A DNA stretch of 64,000 bases from JBDIAG01 sp963835085 (lineage in GTDB: Bacteria; Actinomycetota; Actinomycetes; Actinomycetales; CAWJMD01). The translations under genes were made by a program, and so were the position numbers. How positions within the stretch are numbered: the first letter of the stretch is position 1; each line of letters starts with the position of its first letter. Below the pieces are notes generated by a model. It saw only the letters and a list, made by a program, of their open reading frames with translations. It was not told the origin of the DNA and made no database searches. This document shows, piece by piece, positions 40,518-48,747 of this stretch. The stretch spans positions 434,001-498,000 of the forward strand of contig CAWIED010000001.1 of assembly GCA_963835085.1 (NCBI GenBank), written 5' to 3'.

Positions 40518-41744
40518 CTACGACGGGTTCCCCACCCGGCCGCGCCCTGCCCGTTTGGCGCGGTAGAGGCATTGGTCGGCGTGCCGGTACAGGCGAGCCA
40601 GCGAGGCGGTCGGGCCCGCGTCGTGGGCGTAGCCCACGCTCACACTGAGCGGAATGATGTAGTCGTCCACCACCAACGGCGTCGAGGCCACCTGGGTCAC
40701 CAGTTGCTGGGCGCGCCGTGCGGCCACGTGCTCGGGGCAACCGCGAAGCAGCAGTGCCATCTCGTCTCCACCGATGCGACTGACCACGTCGTCGGAGCGG
40801 GTCAAGCCGGAGATGATGCCTGCCACGTGCTGCAGCACCCGGTCGCCTGCAGGCCGGCCATAGGTGTCGTTGATGTCTTTGAAGTAGTCCAGGTCGAGCA
40901 GCACCAACGCGGCTCCGGCCGGTTCGCACAGGTGCTGTTCGGCGAGGTCGTCGAGCACTTCGCGAGTCGACAGCCCCGTGAGCGGATCCTGCATGGCCTG
41001 CACCACAAGGTCTTCCTCGGCCTGCTCCTGCGAATCGCGCAGGCGGCTGACGAGCACAGCAATCGCGAACACGGTGACGCAGACCTCGATCGTGTCCCGG
41101 GTTGCCTCGGATGGCGGCAGCAGCGAGTAGGTGACGGCGACGGCACCCAGACCAGCCGCGCCGGCCGTCAACAGCGCGGCATGCCGGCGCAGGTGGTACG
41201 AGGCGTACAGAACGGGGAGGGCGCCATAGCACAGCGCACCGGCCGTGGCGTCGTGGCGCTGCAGCCCCAGTGCAGTCCCGGCCGCGATCAGGGCCACGGC
41301 CGTTGGCAGTCCGAGCAGGCCCGGGTAATCGGGCCCCAGCCTGCGCATCGCGAGGGCACACGGCACGAGCAGGGCGGGAACGAGCACGGCAAGGGCGAAG
41401 TCGAGCGGCGTCTGCGGGCGCAACGTCGCCAACCGCGCGCCCGCGGGAACCACCATGATCACCAGCAGGTCGAGCAACATGACGACGCACGTGACCGCCA
41501 CCAGCCATGACATGGTTCGGGCGGCCTCGGGTGCGTGACGCGGCAGCATCCACTCGGGCATGCCCAGAACTTCGGCGCTGTCCGCAACGGCGTGAAGCGT
41601 CCGGCCGTAGCCTGGCCCGATCGCCGTCCGGGCTTCACCCAGCGTGGCCTCTGGGGCCACGCCGATCAGGTCATACACCCGAGTGTGACGGCCGGTCGTG
41701 CTCCGTTGGGGTCTGCGGTCAGCAAGCCGGCCGCCTTGCGCCAC
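40518..41744 (-). CDS. Membrane-bound GGDEF-domain diguanylate cyclase
   Basis: 408 residues. After a soluble N-terminus of about 75 residues there are about six membrane segments (roughly 78-245), then a GGDEF domain (about 250-400). The active-site motif is RIGGDEM, near residues 323-329, so the last Phe is replaced by Met. The inhibitory I-site RSDD sits five residues upstream, as in product-inhibited cyclases, and LLDLDYFKDINDTYG is intact. It probably makes cyclic di-GMP in response to an unknown membrane signal; the effect of Met is uncertain. The start is ambiguous (GTG 41678 and ATG 41561 are in frame). It is monocistronic. Confidence 0.88.
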   Translation of the reverse strand: MAQGGRLADRRPQRSTTGRHTRVYDLIGVAPEATLGEARTAIGPGYGRTLHAVADSAEVLGMPEWMLPRHAPEAARTMSWLVAVTCVVMLLDLLVIMVVPAGARLATLRPQTPLDFALAVLVPALLVPCALAMRRLGPDYPGLLGLPTAVALIAAGTALGLQRHDATAGALCYGALPVLYASYHLRRHAALLTAGAAGLGAVAVTYSLLPPSEATRDTIEVCVTVFAIAVLVSRLRDSQEQAEEDLVVQAMQDPLTGLSTREVLDDLAEQHLCEPAGAALVLLDLDYFKDINDTYGRPAGDRVLQHVAGIISGLTRSDDVVSRIGGDEMALLLRGCPEHVAARRAQQLVTQVASTPLVVDDYIIPLSVSVGYAHDAGPTASLARLYRHADQCLYRAKRAGRGRVGNPS

Positions 41745-41773
41745 CTCAGGACGGTGCTCGCCGGGGCCTCAAG

Positions 41774-41812
41774 GCACGCCGAGAAATAGCCACTTGTTTC
41801 CCAGCGCGCCCT
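41774..41812. repeat. Hairpin of family V between two minus-strand genes
   Basis: GCACGCCGAGAAATAGCCAC followed by TTGTTTCCCAGCGCGCCCT forms an imperfect palindrome related to those at 28840, 28962 and 47501. It lies right after the aldo/keto reductase stop codon and could act as its terminator. Confidence 0.6.
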
Positions 41813-42789
41813 CAGGAGGCGAACGTGGCGTATCCGGTGCCTACTCCGGGCGGTGCGATCTCGTCGAGCTCGGCCAGGTCTGCCGCCGTGGGCTGCCAGT
41901 CGAGCGCAGCCACATTAGAGGCGATCTGCCCGGCGCGGGAGACACCTGAGATGACCGATCCGACGGCGGGCTGTGCCGCCAATCCGGCGATGGCCACGTG
42001 CAAGAGAGGCACCTCGCGGGCGTCGGCGTAGGCCTGCAACGCCTCGACCCGATCGAAGTCCGCGGTCTCGAGCCTCGACGACTGGGCCTCCAGCCGGGAG
42101 CCGGCCGGAGCCTGCTCACCGCGCCGATACTTGCCGGTGAGCAGCCCGTAGGCCAACGGGAAGTACGGCAGGATCGACATGCCTACCGATTCGCACGCCG
42201 GGCCCAGTTCGGCCTCGGCCGAGCGGTTGTACAGCGAGTACTCGTTCTGGGCCGAGACGAACTGGCTGCTGCCCTGGGTCTGGGCGATCCAATAGGCGTC
42301 CACCACCTCCCAGGCGCGCAGGTTGGAGCAGCCGATGTAGCGCACCTTGCCCTCGGCCACGAGATCGGAGAGCGTCTCGAGAGTCTCCTCCATCGGCGTC
42401 AGCCGGTCGGGCGAGTGCAGCTGGTAGAGATCGATGTAGTCGGTGCCGAGCCGGCGGAGGCTGGCCTCGATCGCGATCCGGATGTATCGCCGAGACCCCC
42501 GCACCCCGAAGTCCGGGCCGTTGGCGCCCTGCATGTCCATGCCGAACTTGGTTGCCACCACTGCCTGTTCGCGGCGGCCCTGCAATGCGGCACCCAACAG
42601 CTCTTCGCTGGTGCCGAGCGCGTACGTGTCCGCGGTGTCGAAGAAGGTGATGCCTGCCTCCAACGCGGCATCGACGATCTTGACCACCTCGGCGGCGTCG
42701 GTGCGGGCACCGAAGGCGTTGCAGCCCACGCCGAGGGTCGAGACCATCAGGCCGCTGTTGCCGAGGGTGCTGTAGGTCATCTCCGTCAT
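41812..42789 (-). CDS. Aldo/keto reductase
   Basis: 325-residue NADPH-dependent (beta-alpha)8 oxidoreductase. The catalytic tetrad is complete: Asp51 and Tyr56 in FFDTADTYA, Lys81 in VATKFG and His125 in LYQLHSP. The protein resembles the AKR11/AKR12 YajO-like group, so a carbonyl or sugar aldehyde is the likely substrate, but specificity cannot be read. The ATG at 42789 lacks a Shine-Dalgarno sequence and has TACCTT 7 nt upstream, the leaderless pattern. It is divergent from pheS with only 53 bp between the starts, so the two promoters are nearly back to back. Confidence 0.94.
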   Translation of the reverse strand: MTEMTYSTLGNSGLMVSTLGVGCNAFGARTDAAEVVKIVDAALEAGITFFDTADTYALGTSEELLGAALQGRREQAVVATKFGMDMQGANGPDFGVRGSRRYIRIAIEASLRRLGTDYIDLYQLHSPDRLTPMEETLETLSDLVAEGKVRYIGCSNLRAWEVVDAYWIAQTQGSSQFVSAQNEYSLYNRSAEAELGPACESVGMSILPYFPLAYGLLTGKYRRGEQAPAGSRLEAQSSRLETADFDRVEALQAYADAREVPLLHVAIAGLAAQPAVGSVISGVSRAGQIASNVAALDWQPTAADLAELDEIAPPGVGTGYATFAS

Positions 42790-42796
42790 GGCTGTA

Positions 42797-42834
42797 AAGG
42801 TAGTGGCAGCCGGCCACGGCCGAGTCTCTAGACT
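42797..42834. promoter_or_regulatory. Divergent -10 elements of the aldo/keto reductase and pheS genes
   Basis: On the minus strand TACCTT (42802-42797) lies 7 nt before the reductase ATG. On the plus strand TAGACT (42829-42834) lies 8 nt before the pheS ATG. Both genes lack Shine-Dalgarno sequences, consistent with leaderless transcripts from a compact divergent promoter. Confidence 0.55.
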
Positions 42835-42842
42835 GTGGCCTC

Positions 42843-43950
42843 ATGTCTGCCCCCAACTCCAGCTACGACCCGGTCGAGGTCGCAGCCCTGGCTCCCGAGG
42901 CGCTGCAGACGGCCGTAGCCGCTGCCGAGCAGGCCTTCGCGGCTGCCAGCACCCTCGACGAGCTCAAGACCGCGCGGCTAGCCCACGCCGAGGGCGCCAG
43001 CCCGCTGGGGCTCGCCAACCGCGAGATCGGAGCCCTGCCGCCCGCGGCACGTGCCGAGGCCGGCAAGCGCGTCGGCGCGGCCCGTAACGCCGTGAAGGAC
43101 GCCCTCCAGCGGCGCACCGCCGAGCTGGAGGCAGAGCGGGACGCCCGGGTGCTCGTCGAGGAGTCCGTCGACGTCACGCTGCCCACCAACCGCCGTCCCG
43201 CCGGGGCGCTCAACCCGCTGGTCTCCCTCATGCGGCGCATCGGCGAGGTCTTCACCGCCATAGGCTGGGAGGTGGCCGAAGGCCCTGAGCTCGAGGCGGA
43301 GTGGTTCAACTTCGACGCCCTCAACTTCGGCCCCGACCACCCGGCCCGGCAGATGCAGGACACCTTCTTCGTCGACCCTCCGGGCAGCGGTCTCGTACTG
43401 CGCACGCACACCTCGCCGGTGCAGGTCCCGCGCCCTGCTCACCCGCGACCTGCCGGTCTACATCGTGTGCCCGGGCAAGACCTTCCGCACCGACGAGCTC
43501 GACGCCACGCACACGCCCGTGTTCCACCAAGTGGAGGGGTTGGCCGTCGACAAGGGCCTCACGATGGCCAATCTCAAGGGCACCCTCGACCACCTGGCGT
43601 CCGAGATCATCGGCGCAGGTCTCACCACCCGGCTGCGCCCCTCGTTCTTCCCGTTCACCGAGCCGAGCGCGGAGATGGACCTACGCTGCTTCGTCTGCCG
43701 AGGGGCCGACACGTCGTGCCGCACCTGCGGCGGGCTCGGCTGGATCGAGTGGGGCGGCTGCGGCATGGTCAACCCCAACGTGCTGCGCGCCTGCGGCGTC
43801 GACCCCGACGTCTACACCGGCTTCGCCTTCGGGATGGGCATCGAGCGCACCCTGATGTTCCGCAGCGGGGTTGCCGACATGCGCGAGATGGTCGAGGGAG
43901 ACCTGCGGTTCAACGCCCAGTTCGGGGCTCAGTACGGAGTGGAGGGCTGA
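42843..43950 (+). pseudogene. pheS: Phenylalanyl-tRNA synthetase alpha subunit, 1-bp frameshift
   Basis: The alpha subunit carries the catalytic core of the (alpha-beta)2 enzyme that charges tRNA-Phe. The N-terminal coiled-coil arm and the RRIGEVFTAIGWEVAEGPE and DTFFVDPP motifs read in one frame up to THTSPVQV. The expected continuation RALLTRDLPVYIVCPGKTFRTD lies in the next frame, through VFHQVEGLAVDKG and FGMGIERTLMFRSGV to TGA 43950. One extra C in the CCC at 43427-43429 explains the break; removing it gives 368 residues, a normal length. Both halves are well conserved and the gene is normally essential, so a sequencing or assembly error is more likely than a real lesion. Confidence 0.93.
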
Positions 43951-46490
43951 TGCGCGTCCCGTTGTCGTGGCTGGCCGAGCTGGTCGATCTGCCCGCCGGC
44001 ACCACGGCGGAGCAGGTGGCGGAGAACTTCGCCCGGGTGGGCATCGAGGAAGAGGCCATTCACGGCTCCGGCGTGAGTGGGCCCGTGGTGGTCGGCCGGG
44101 TGATCGAGCGCACTCCCGAGCCGCAGAAGAACGGCAAGACCATCAACTGGTGCCAGGTCGACGTCGGCCCCGAGCACGCGCCCGAGGGCGGCGGCCCGCG
44201 CGGAATCGTCTGCGGCGCACACAACTTCGAGGTGGGCGATCTGGTGGTCGTCACCCTGCCGGGTGTCACGCTGCCCACGCCTGACGGCCCCTTCGTCATC
44301 GCCGCGCGCAAGACCTACGGACACCTCTCCGACGGCATGATCGCCTCCCAGCGTGAGCTGGGCATCGGCGACGATCACGCCGGCATCATCGTGCTCAGTG
44401 AGCTCGGGCTGTCCAGCGAACCCGGTGACGACGCGCTCGCCCTGCTAGGCCTGAGCGACCGCATCGTCGAGGTCAACGTCACCCCCGACCGCGGATACTG
44501 CTTCAGCCTCCGGGGCCTGGGCCGCGAGTACGCCCACGCCATCGGGGCCACGGCCGCGTTCCGCGACCCCGCTCGCATCGAGACGCCCGCGGCCACGCCG
44601 GACGCCTACCCGGTTCGGGTGCAGGACGAGTCCGCGATCAACGGCGTGGTCGGCTGCGACCGCTTCGTGACCCGGGTCGTGCGCGGCATCGACCCCACGG
44701 CCGCCTCGCCGGAATGGTTGCGCCGCCGAGTGACCCAGGCCGGGATGCGGCCTATCTCGCTGGCCGTCGACGTCACGAACTACGTGATGATGCAGCTCGG
44801 TCAGCCCTTGCACGCCTACGACCTCGACGAGCTCGCGCCCGAGGGCATCACCGTGCGCCGGGCGCGGCCGGGGGAGCGGCTCACCACGCTCGACGGTGCC
44901 ACCCGAACACTGCACCCCGAAGATCTGCTGATCAGCGACGGTCCGGCCGGCGAGCGTCCGCTGGGCATCGCCGGCGTGATGGGCGGAGCCAGCAGTGAGG
45001 TGACTCCGGTCACCACCGATGTGCTGATCGAGGCCGCCCACTTCGACCCGATCTCCATCGCCCGCAGCGCTCGTCGGCACAAGCTTCCGTCGGAAGCCTC
45101 CCGGCGGTTCGAGCGCGGGGTCGACCCGGCGATCGCCCCGGCGGCGGCCGAGCTGGCGGTGCGGTTGCTCGTGCAGTACGGCGGTGGGGTGGCGGGTGCG
45201 GCAGGCGATCTCGACACCACCTCGCCGGCCCAGCCGATCGCGCTCGATCCGGCGCTGCCCACCCGGCTCGTGGGAGTGCCCTACAGCACCGACACGGTCA
45301 TCGCCAGGTTGCGCGAGATCGGTTGCGAGGTCAGCGGTTCGGCGCAGCTGTCGGTCACTCCACCCAGCTGGCGCCCCGATCTCGTCGTGGGGGCCGACCT
45401 GGTCGAAGAGGTCGCCCGGCTCGAAGGCTATGACCAGATCCCGTCGGTGTTGCCGGTGGCTCCGCCCGGGCGGGGACTCACCACCGCCCAGCGCGGCCGT
45501 GCGGCTCTGGAGCGCTCGCTCGCCCAGGCGGGGTGGTCGCAGGTGCTCAGCTATCCATTCACTAACACTGCAGCCTTCGACGCCCTCGGCCTGCCGGATG
45601 ACGACCCTGCCCGCATCGCTATCCGGTTGGCCAACCCGCTCTCGGACGAGGCTCCACTGCTGCGCACCCAGGTGCTGCAGACGCTGCCGGCGGTCTTGCG
45701 GCGCAACGTGTCTCGCGGTGCCGCCGATGTGGCGCTGTTCGAGGTCGCTGTGGTCACTCAACCCACCGAGCTGCCCACGGAGGGTGTGGCCCCGATTCTC
45801 GGGGTCAGCGCTCGTCCGGCGCAGGCCGACCTCGATCGGCTCGATGCGGCGGTGCCGCCGCAGCCCTGGCATGTGGCCGGCATCGCCTGCGGCCGCATCG
45901 AGGCCGCCGGCTGGTGGGGGCCAGGTCGGGTGGCCGACCATACCGATGCGATCGATGCCGCGTGCAGCGTGGCCGCGTCGCTAGGGGTGGCGGTCAGCGT
46001 GCGGGCCGGGTCTGTGCTGCCGTGGCACCCCGGTCGCTGCGCCGAGATCGTCTGTGGCGAGCGGGTTGTCGGTTACGCCGGCGAGCTGCATCCCAAGGTG
46101 GTGGAACGGCTCGAGCTGCCCGCGCGCACGGTGGCCTTCGAGCTCGACCTCGACCTGCTGCTGGCTGCCGTGCCCCCGCCGGCCACGGCGCGCTCGATCA
46201 GCCCGCACCCCGTGGTGAAAGAAGACGTGGCCCTCGTGGTGGCAGACGCCGTACCGGCCGCCGAGGTGGCTGAGGCCCTGGTGGCAGGCGGTGGTGAGCT
46301 GCTCGAGGCGGTGCGGCTGTTCGACGTCTACACCGGCGACCAGGTGGGCGTCGGCAACAAGTCGCTGGCCTTCAATCTGCGGATGCGCGCTCCCGACCGC
46401 ACGCTCAAGGCGGAGGAGGCCGCAGCGGTGCGCCAGGCTGCCGTGGCGGAGGCCGGGCGACGGCACGGGGCGATCCTGCGCGGAGCGTGA
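43950..46490 (+). CDS. pheT: Phenylalanyl-tRNA synthetase beta subunit
   Basis: 846-residue structural and editing subunit of PheRS. Visible are the N-terminal RVPLSWLAELVDLP block, an EMAP/OB tRNA-binding domain (about 40-160), the B3/B4 editing domain (about 215-405), B5 and the C-terminal ferredoxin-like anticodon-binding domain (last 95 residues, ISPHPVVKEDVALVV). The ATG overlaps the pheS stop (TGATG), with GGAGGG upstream, so translation is coupled. Because pheS is frameshifted, an uninterrupted frame runs from the pheS start into pheT; the junction peptide is not PheRS sequence and should not be annotated as a fusion. A 1.2-kb non-coding region follows. Confidence 0.97.
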   Translation: MRVPLSWLAELVDLPAGTTAEQVAENFARVGIEEEAIHGSGVSGPVVVGRVIERTPEPQKNGKTINWCQVDVGPEHAPEGGGPRGIVCGAHNFEVGDLVVVTLPGVTLPTPDGPFVIAARKTYGHLSDGMIASQRELGIGDDHAGIIVLSELGLSSEPGDDALALLGLSDRIVEVNVTPDRGYCFSLRGLGREYAHAIGATAAFRDPARIETPAATPDAYPVRVQDESAINGVVGCDRFVTRVVRGIDPTAASPEWLRRRVTQAGMRPISLAVDVTNYVMMQLGQPLHAYDLDELAPEGITVRRARPGERLTTLDGATRTLHPEDLLISDGPAGERPLGIAGVMGGASSEVTPVTTDVLIEAAHFDPISIARSARRHKLPSEASRRFERGVDPAIAPAAAELAVRLLVQYGGGVAGAAGDLDTTSPAQPIALDPALPTRLVGVPYSTDTVIARLREIGCEVSGSAQLSVTPPSWRPDLVVGADLVEEVARLEGYDQIPSVLPVAPPGRGLTTAQRGRAALERSLAQAGWSQVLSYPFTNTAAFDALGLPDDDPARIAIRLANPLSDEAPLLRTQVLQTLPAVLRRNVSRGAADVALFEVAVVTQPTELPTEGVAPILGVSARPAQADLDRLDAAVPPQPWHVAGIACGRIEAAGWWGPGRVADHTDAIDAACSVAASLGVAVSVRAGSVLPWHPGRCAEIVCGERVVGYAGELHPKVVERLELPARTVAFELDLDLLLAAVPPPATARSISPHPVVKEDVALVVADAVPAAEVAEALVAGGGELLEAVRLFDVYTGDQVGVGNKSLAFNLRMRAPDRTLKAEEAAAVRQAAVAEAGRRHGAILRGA

Positions 46491-46655
46491 TCGGGCCGGG
46501 CTGTTAGGTCCAATGCCGTTCGGTTAAGGTTCGGGGGTTGCCTGTCAACCTGGCTTTCGGGGTTGCGTCTGGCGAGGAAGGCGCAACTCTTGTAGGAAGG
46601 TGAATCACAGTCTTTCCGGACTTCTGAGGCGATCTTCCAGATAAGACGCCTGACC

Positions 46656-46910
46656 GGTGCCAACTGCGGCGGATTCACCGCGGACGGCACCACTCAACGA
46701 CTCAACCCGAGCTTTGGCGCTCAACCTGGGTGCCAACTGCGGCGGATTCACCGCGGACGGCACCACTGAACGACTCAACCCGAGCTTTGGCGCTCAACCT
46801 GGGTGCCAACCGCGGCGGATACACCGCGGCCGGCACCACCGAAGGTCCCCGACCCCAGTTCTGGCGCTCAACCTGGCGCCTACTGCGGCGACGTCACCGC
46901 GGACGGCACC
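46656..46910. repeat. Four family II palindromes on an exact 73-bp period
   Basis: 36-bp units starting at 46656, 46729, 46802 and 46875 read GGTGCCAACTGCGGCGGATT to CACCGCGGACGGCACC, with the last copy diverged. The 37-bp spacers are nearly identical in the first two intervals (ACTCAACCCGAGC, TTGGCGCTCAACCTG). The palindrome is the same as in 9040-9731. There is no gene; the frame shifts each unit. Confidence 0.92.
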
Positions 46911-46980
46911 GCCCAGCGACTCCGGGCCGCGATGGGGTCGAGTCCGGCTGCTGGAGGGCTGTGAACGGGGCCGGTTTCTG

Positions 46981-47023
46981 GCGCTATGGCGATGCCCCAC
47001 TGGGCGGGGCATTGTCCTAGCGC
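46981..47023. repeat. 43-bp family I palindrome
   Basis: GCGCTATGGCGATGCCCC, a short centre and GGGGCATTGTCCTAGCGC form the most complete copy of the palindrome also found at 411-453 and 16873-16914. The arms differ at only three positions. Confidence 0.8.
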
Positions 47024-47090
47024 AGGAAAAGCCCGTGGCCCGCGACTGTCGAAACCGCCCTTTGCGGAAGACCCGGGCAGACTGTGGCGT

Positions 47091-47362
47091 CCCATCGCCC
47101 GGCTCCGCCCGCCCATCGCCCGGCTCCGCCCGCCCATCGCCCGGCTCCGCCCGCCCATCGCCCGGCTCCGCCCGCCCATCGCCCGGCTCCGCCCGCCCAT
47201 CGCCCGGCTCCGCCCGCCCATCGCCCGGCTCCGCCCGCCCATCGCCCGGCTCCGCCCGCCCATCGCCCGGCTCCGCCCGCCCATCGCCCGGCTCCGCCCG
47301 CCCATCGCCCGGCTCCGCCCGCCATCGCCCGGCTCCGCCCGCCTATCGCCCGGCTCCGCCCG
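47091..47362. repeat. 21-bp minisatellite, 13 units
   Basis: CCCATCGCCCGGCTCCGCCCG is repeated eleven times without change (47091-47321). One unit then lacks a C and the last has a substitution. All frames remain open (7-residue repeats such as PIARLRP) simply because 21 is divisible by three. No ribosome-binding site or family supports coding. It lies in the pheT-argC gap. Confidence 0.95.
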
Positions 47363-47500
47363 CCGGGCGCGCCCTCCACCCCTGGACTGCCCACGCGTCG
47401 CTGAGCTTGCCATCTGTCGCTGACTTGCCAGGGCCCTCGGCGGGCTGGCTGGACAGACCTGGACACCCACACCAGACGACTAGCCGAACGGCATTGCTGT

Positions 47501-47550
47501 TAGGGTGCGTCGGGAAATAGGCGCAGTGGTTATTTCGCGGCGCACCCCTA
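47501..47550. repeat. 50-bp palindrome (family V)
   Basis: TAGGGTGCGTCGGGAAATA (47501-47519) pairs with TATTTCGCGGCGCACCCCTA (47531-47550) with a few mismatches. The right arm plus loop, read in reverse, matches 28840-28859. It may also act as a transcription stop between pheT and argC. The remaining parts of the 46491-47676 gap show no gene. Confidence 0.72.
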
Positions 47551-47642
47551 GCGGATCTCCGACGATTCGGCGGGGGCCCTGCCGTCCTCACGGCGACGGC
47601 ACGGAGTCCGCTGAAAGCAGCCGGCCTGTCCCCGGCGTCACC

Positions 47643-47669
47643 GCATGATCATGCAACGTTCTGTATAGT
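47643..47669 (+). promoter_or_regulatory. argC promoter with candidate ArgR operator
   Basis: The palindrome GCATGATCATGC (47643-47654) resembles the GCATA/ATGCA-type ARG boxes described for actinobacterial ArgR. TATAGT (47664-47669) is a good -10, 7 nt before ATG 47677, and TCATGCACA after it could be a second half-site. ArgR binding here would block RNA polymerase. argR itself is the seventh gene of this operon. Confidence 0.6.
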
Positions 47670-47676
47670 CATGCAC

Positions 47677-48747
47677 ATGTTGAGTGTTGCGGTGGCCGGT
47701 GCCAGTGGCTATGCGGGCGGGGAACTGCTCAGGTTGCTCTGTGGGCACCCAGAGGTGCGGGTCGGGGCGCTGACCGCCAATTCCTCGGCCGGTTCGACGC
47801 TCGGCGAGCACCACCCGCACCTCGTCCCACTGGCCGACCGCGTGCTCGAGCCCACCACCGCCGAGGCGCTGGCGGGTCACGACGTCGTCTTCCTGGCGCT
47901 GCCGCACGCAGCCAGCGGCGGCATCGCGGCCGAACTGGGGGACGACTGCGTGATCATCGACATCTCCGCCGACCACCGGCTCACCGACCCCGCCGCCTGG
48001 CAGCACTACTACGGCGGCGACTACCTCGGCTCCTGGCCCTACGGACTCCCCGAGCTCACCCTCGCCGGTGGTCGCAAGCAGCGCGAGGCTCTGCTGGGGC
48101 AACGCCGCTTCGCCGTTCCAGGCTGCTATCCCACGGCTGTCAGCCTGGCGCTCGCGCCAGGGCTCAGCGCTGGAGTGATCGAACCGCGGGACGTCGTGGT
48201 GGTGGCGGCCTCGGGCACCAGCGGAGCGGGCAGGTCGCTCAAGGCCAACCTGCTGGGCTCGGAGGTCATGGGTTCGATGAGCCCGTACGGGGTGGGTGGC
48301 GTGCATCGGCACACTCCCGAGATCCGGCAGAACCTCGCGGCCGCAGCGGGTCTGGCGGTCGCCGATGTTCAGGTCAGCTTCACCCCAACGCTGGCCCCGA
48401 TGGCGCGCGGCATCCTCGCCACCTGCACCGCACCGGTGGCTGAGGGTCTCGACGCCGGCGATCCGGTGGTCATCGAGGAGATTCGCGCGGCCTGGGCAAA
48501 GGCTTACGCCGACGAGCCCTTCGTGCACCTGCTGCCGGCCGGGCAATGGCCGCGCACGGCGGACACGACGGGTGCCAACACGGTTCACCTGCAGCTCACA
48601 GTTGACTCGCACGCGCGCCGCGTCGTGGTGGTGGCTGCCATCGACAACCTGACCAAGGGCACGGCCGGCGCCGGCGTGCAGTGCCTCAACCTCGCCGCAG
48701 GCCTGCCCGAGGGCGCCGGACTGCCGCTGGTCGGAGTCGCGCCGTGA
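47677..48747 (+). CDS. argC: N-acetyl-gamma-glutamyl-phosphate reductase
   Basis: 356-residue NADPH-dependent reductase making N-acetylglutamate semialdehyde. The N-terminus has the nucleotide-binding VAGASGYAGGELLRLL, and the active-site Cys150 is in FAVPGCYPTA. ASGTSGAGRSLK and GVGGVHRHTPEI are typical, as is the C-terminal DNLTKGTAGAGVQCLNL. I prefer ATG 47677 over ATG 47671 because TATAGT ends 7 nt before it, giving a leaderless start, and the protein then begins LSVAVAGA as usual. It is the first gene of the arginine operon and its stop overlaps the next gene (GTGA). Confidence 0.97.
   Translation: MLSVAVAGASGYAGGELLRLLCGHPEVRVGALTANSSAGSTLGEHHPHLVPLADRVLEPTTAEALAGHDVVFLALPHAASGGIAAELGDDCVIIDISADHRLTDPAAWQHYYGGDYLGSWPYGLPELTLAGGRKQREALLGQRRFAVPGCYPTAVSLALAPGLSAGVIEPRDVVVVAASGTSGAGRSLKANLLGSEVMGSMSPYGVGGVHRHTPEIRQNLAAAAGLAVADVQVSFTPTLAPMARGILATCTAPVAEGLDAGDPVVIEEIRAAWAKAYADEPFVHLLPAGQWPRTADTTGANTVHLQLTVDSHARRVVVVAAIDNLTKGTAGAGVQCLNLAAGLPEGAGLPLVGVAP

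Noticed and set aside
42843..46490. A 1215-residue PheS-PheT fusion protein
   Set aside because: The middle part (about 43430-43949) is out-of-frame Arg/Pro/His-rich sequence. The real PheS C-terminus is in the next frame and PheT has its own start.
46656..46910. Second CRISPR-like array
   Set aside because: The spacers are nearly identical to one another, so this is a tandem repeat, not an adaptive array.
46986..47423. Repeat protein with PIARLRP or SPGSARP units
   Set aside because: The frame is open only because the 21-bp minisatellite period is a multiple of three. There is no ribosome-binding site, and a 1-bp deletion in unit 12 breaks the frame.
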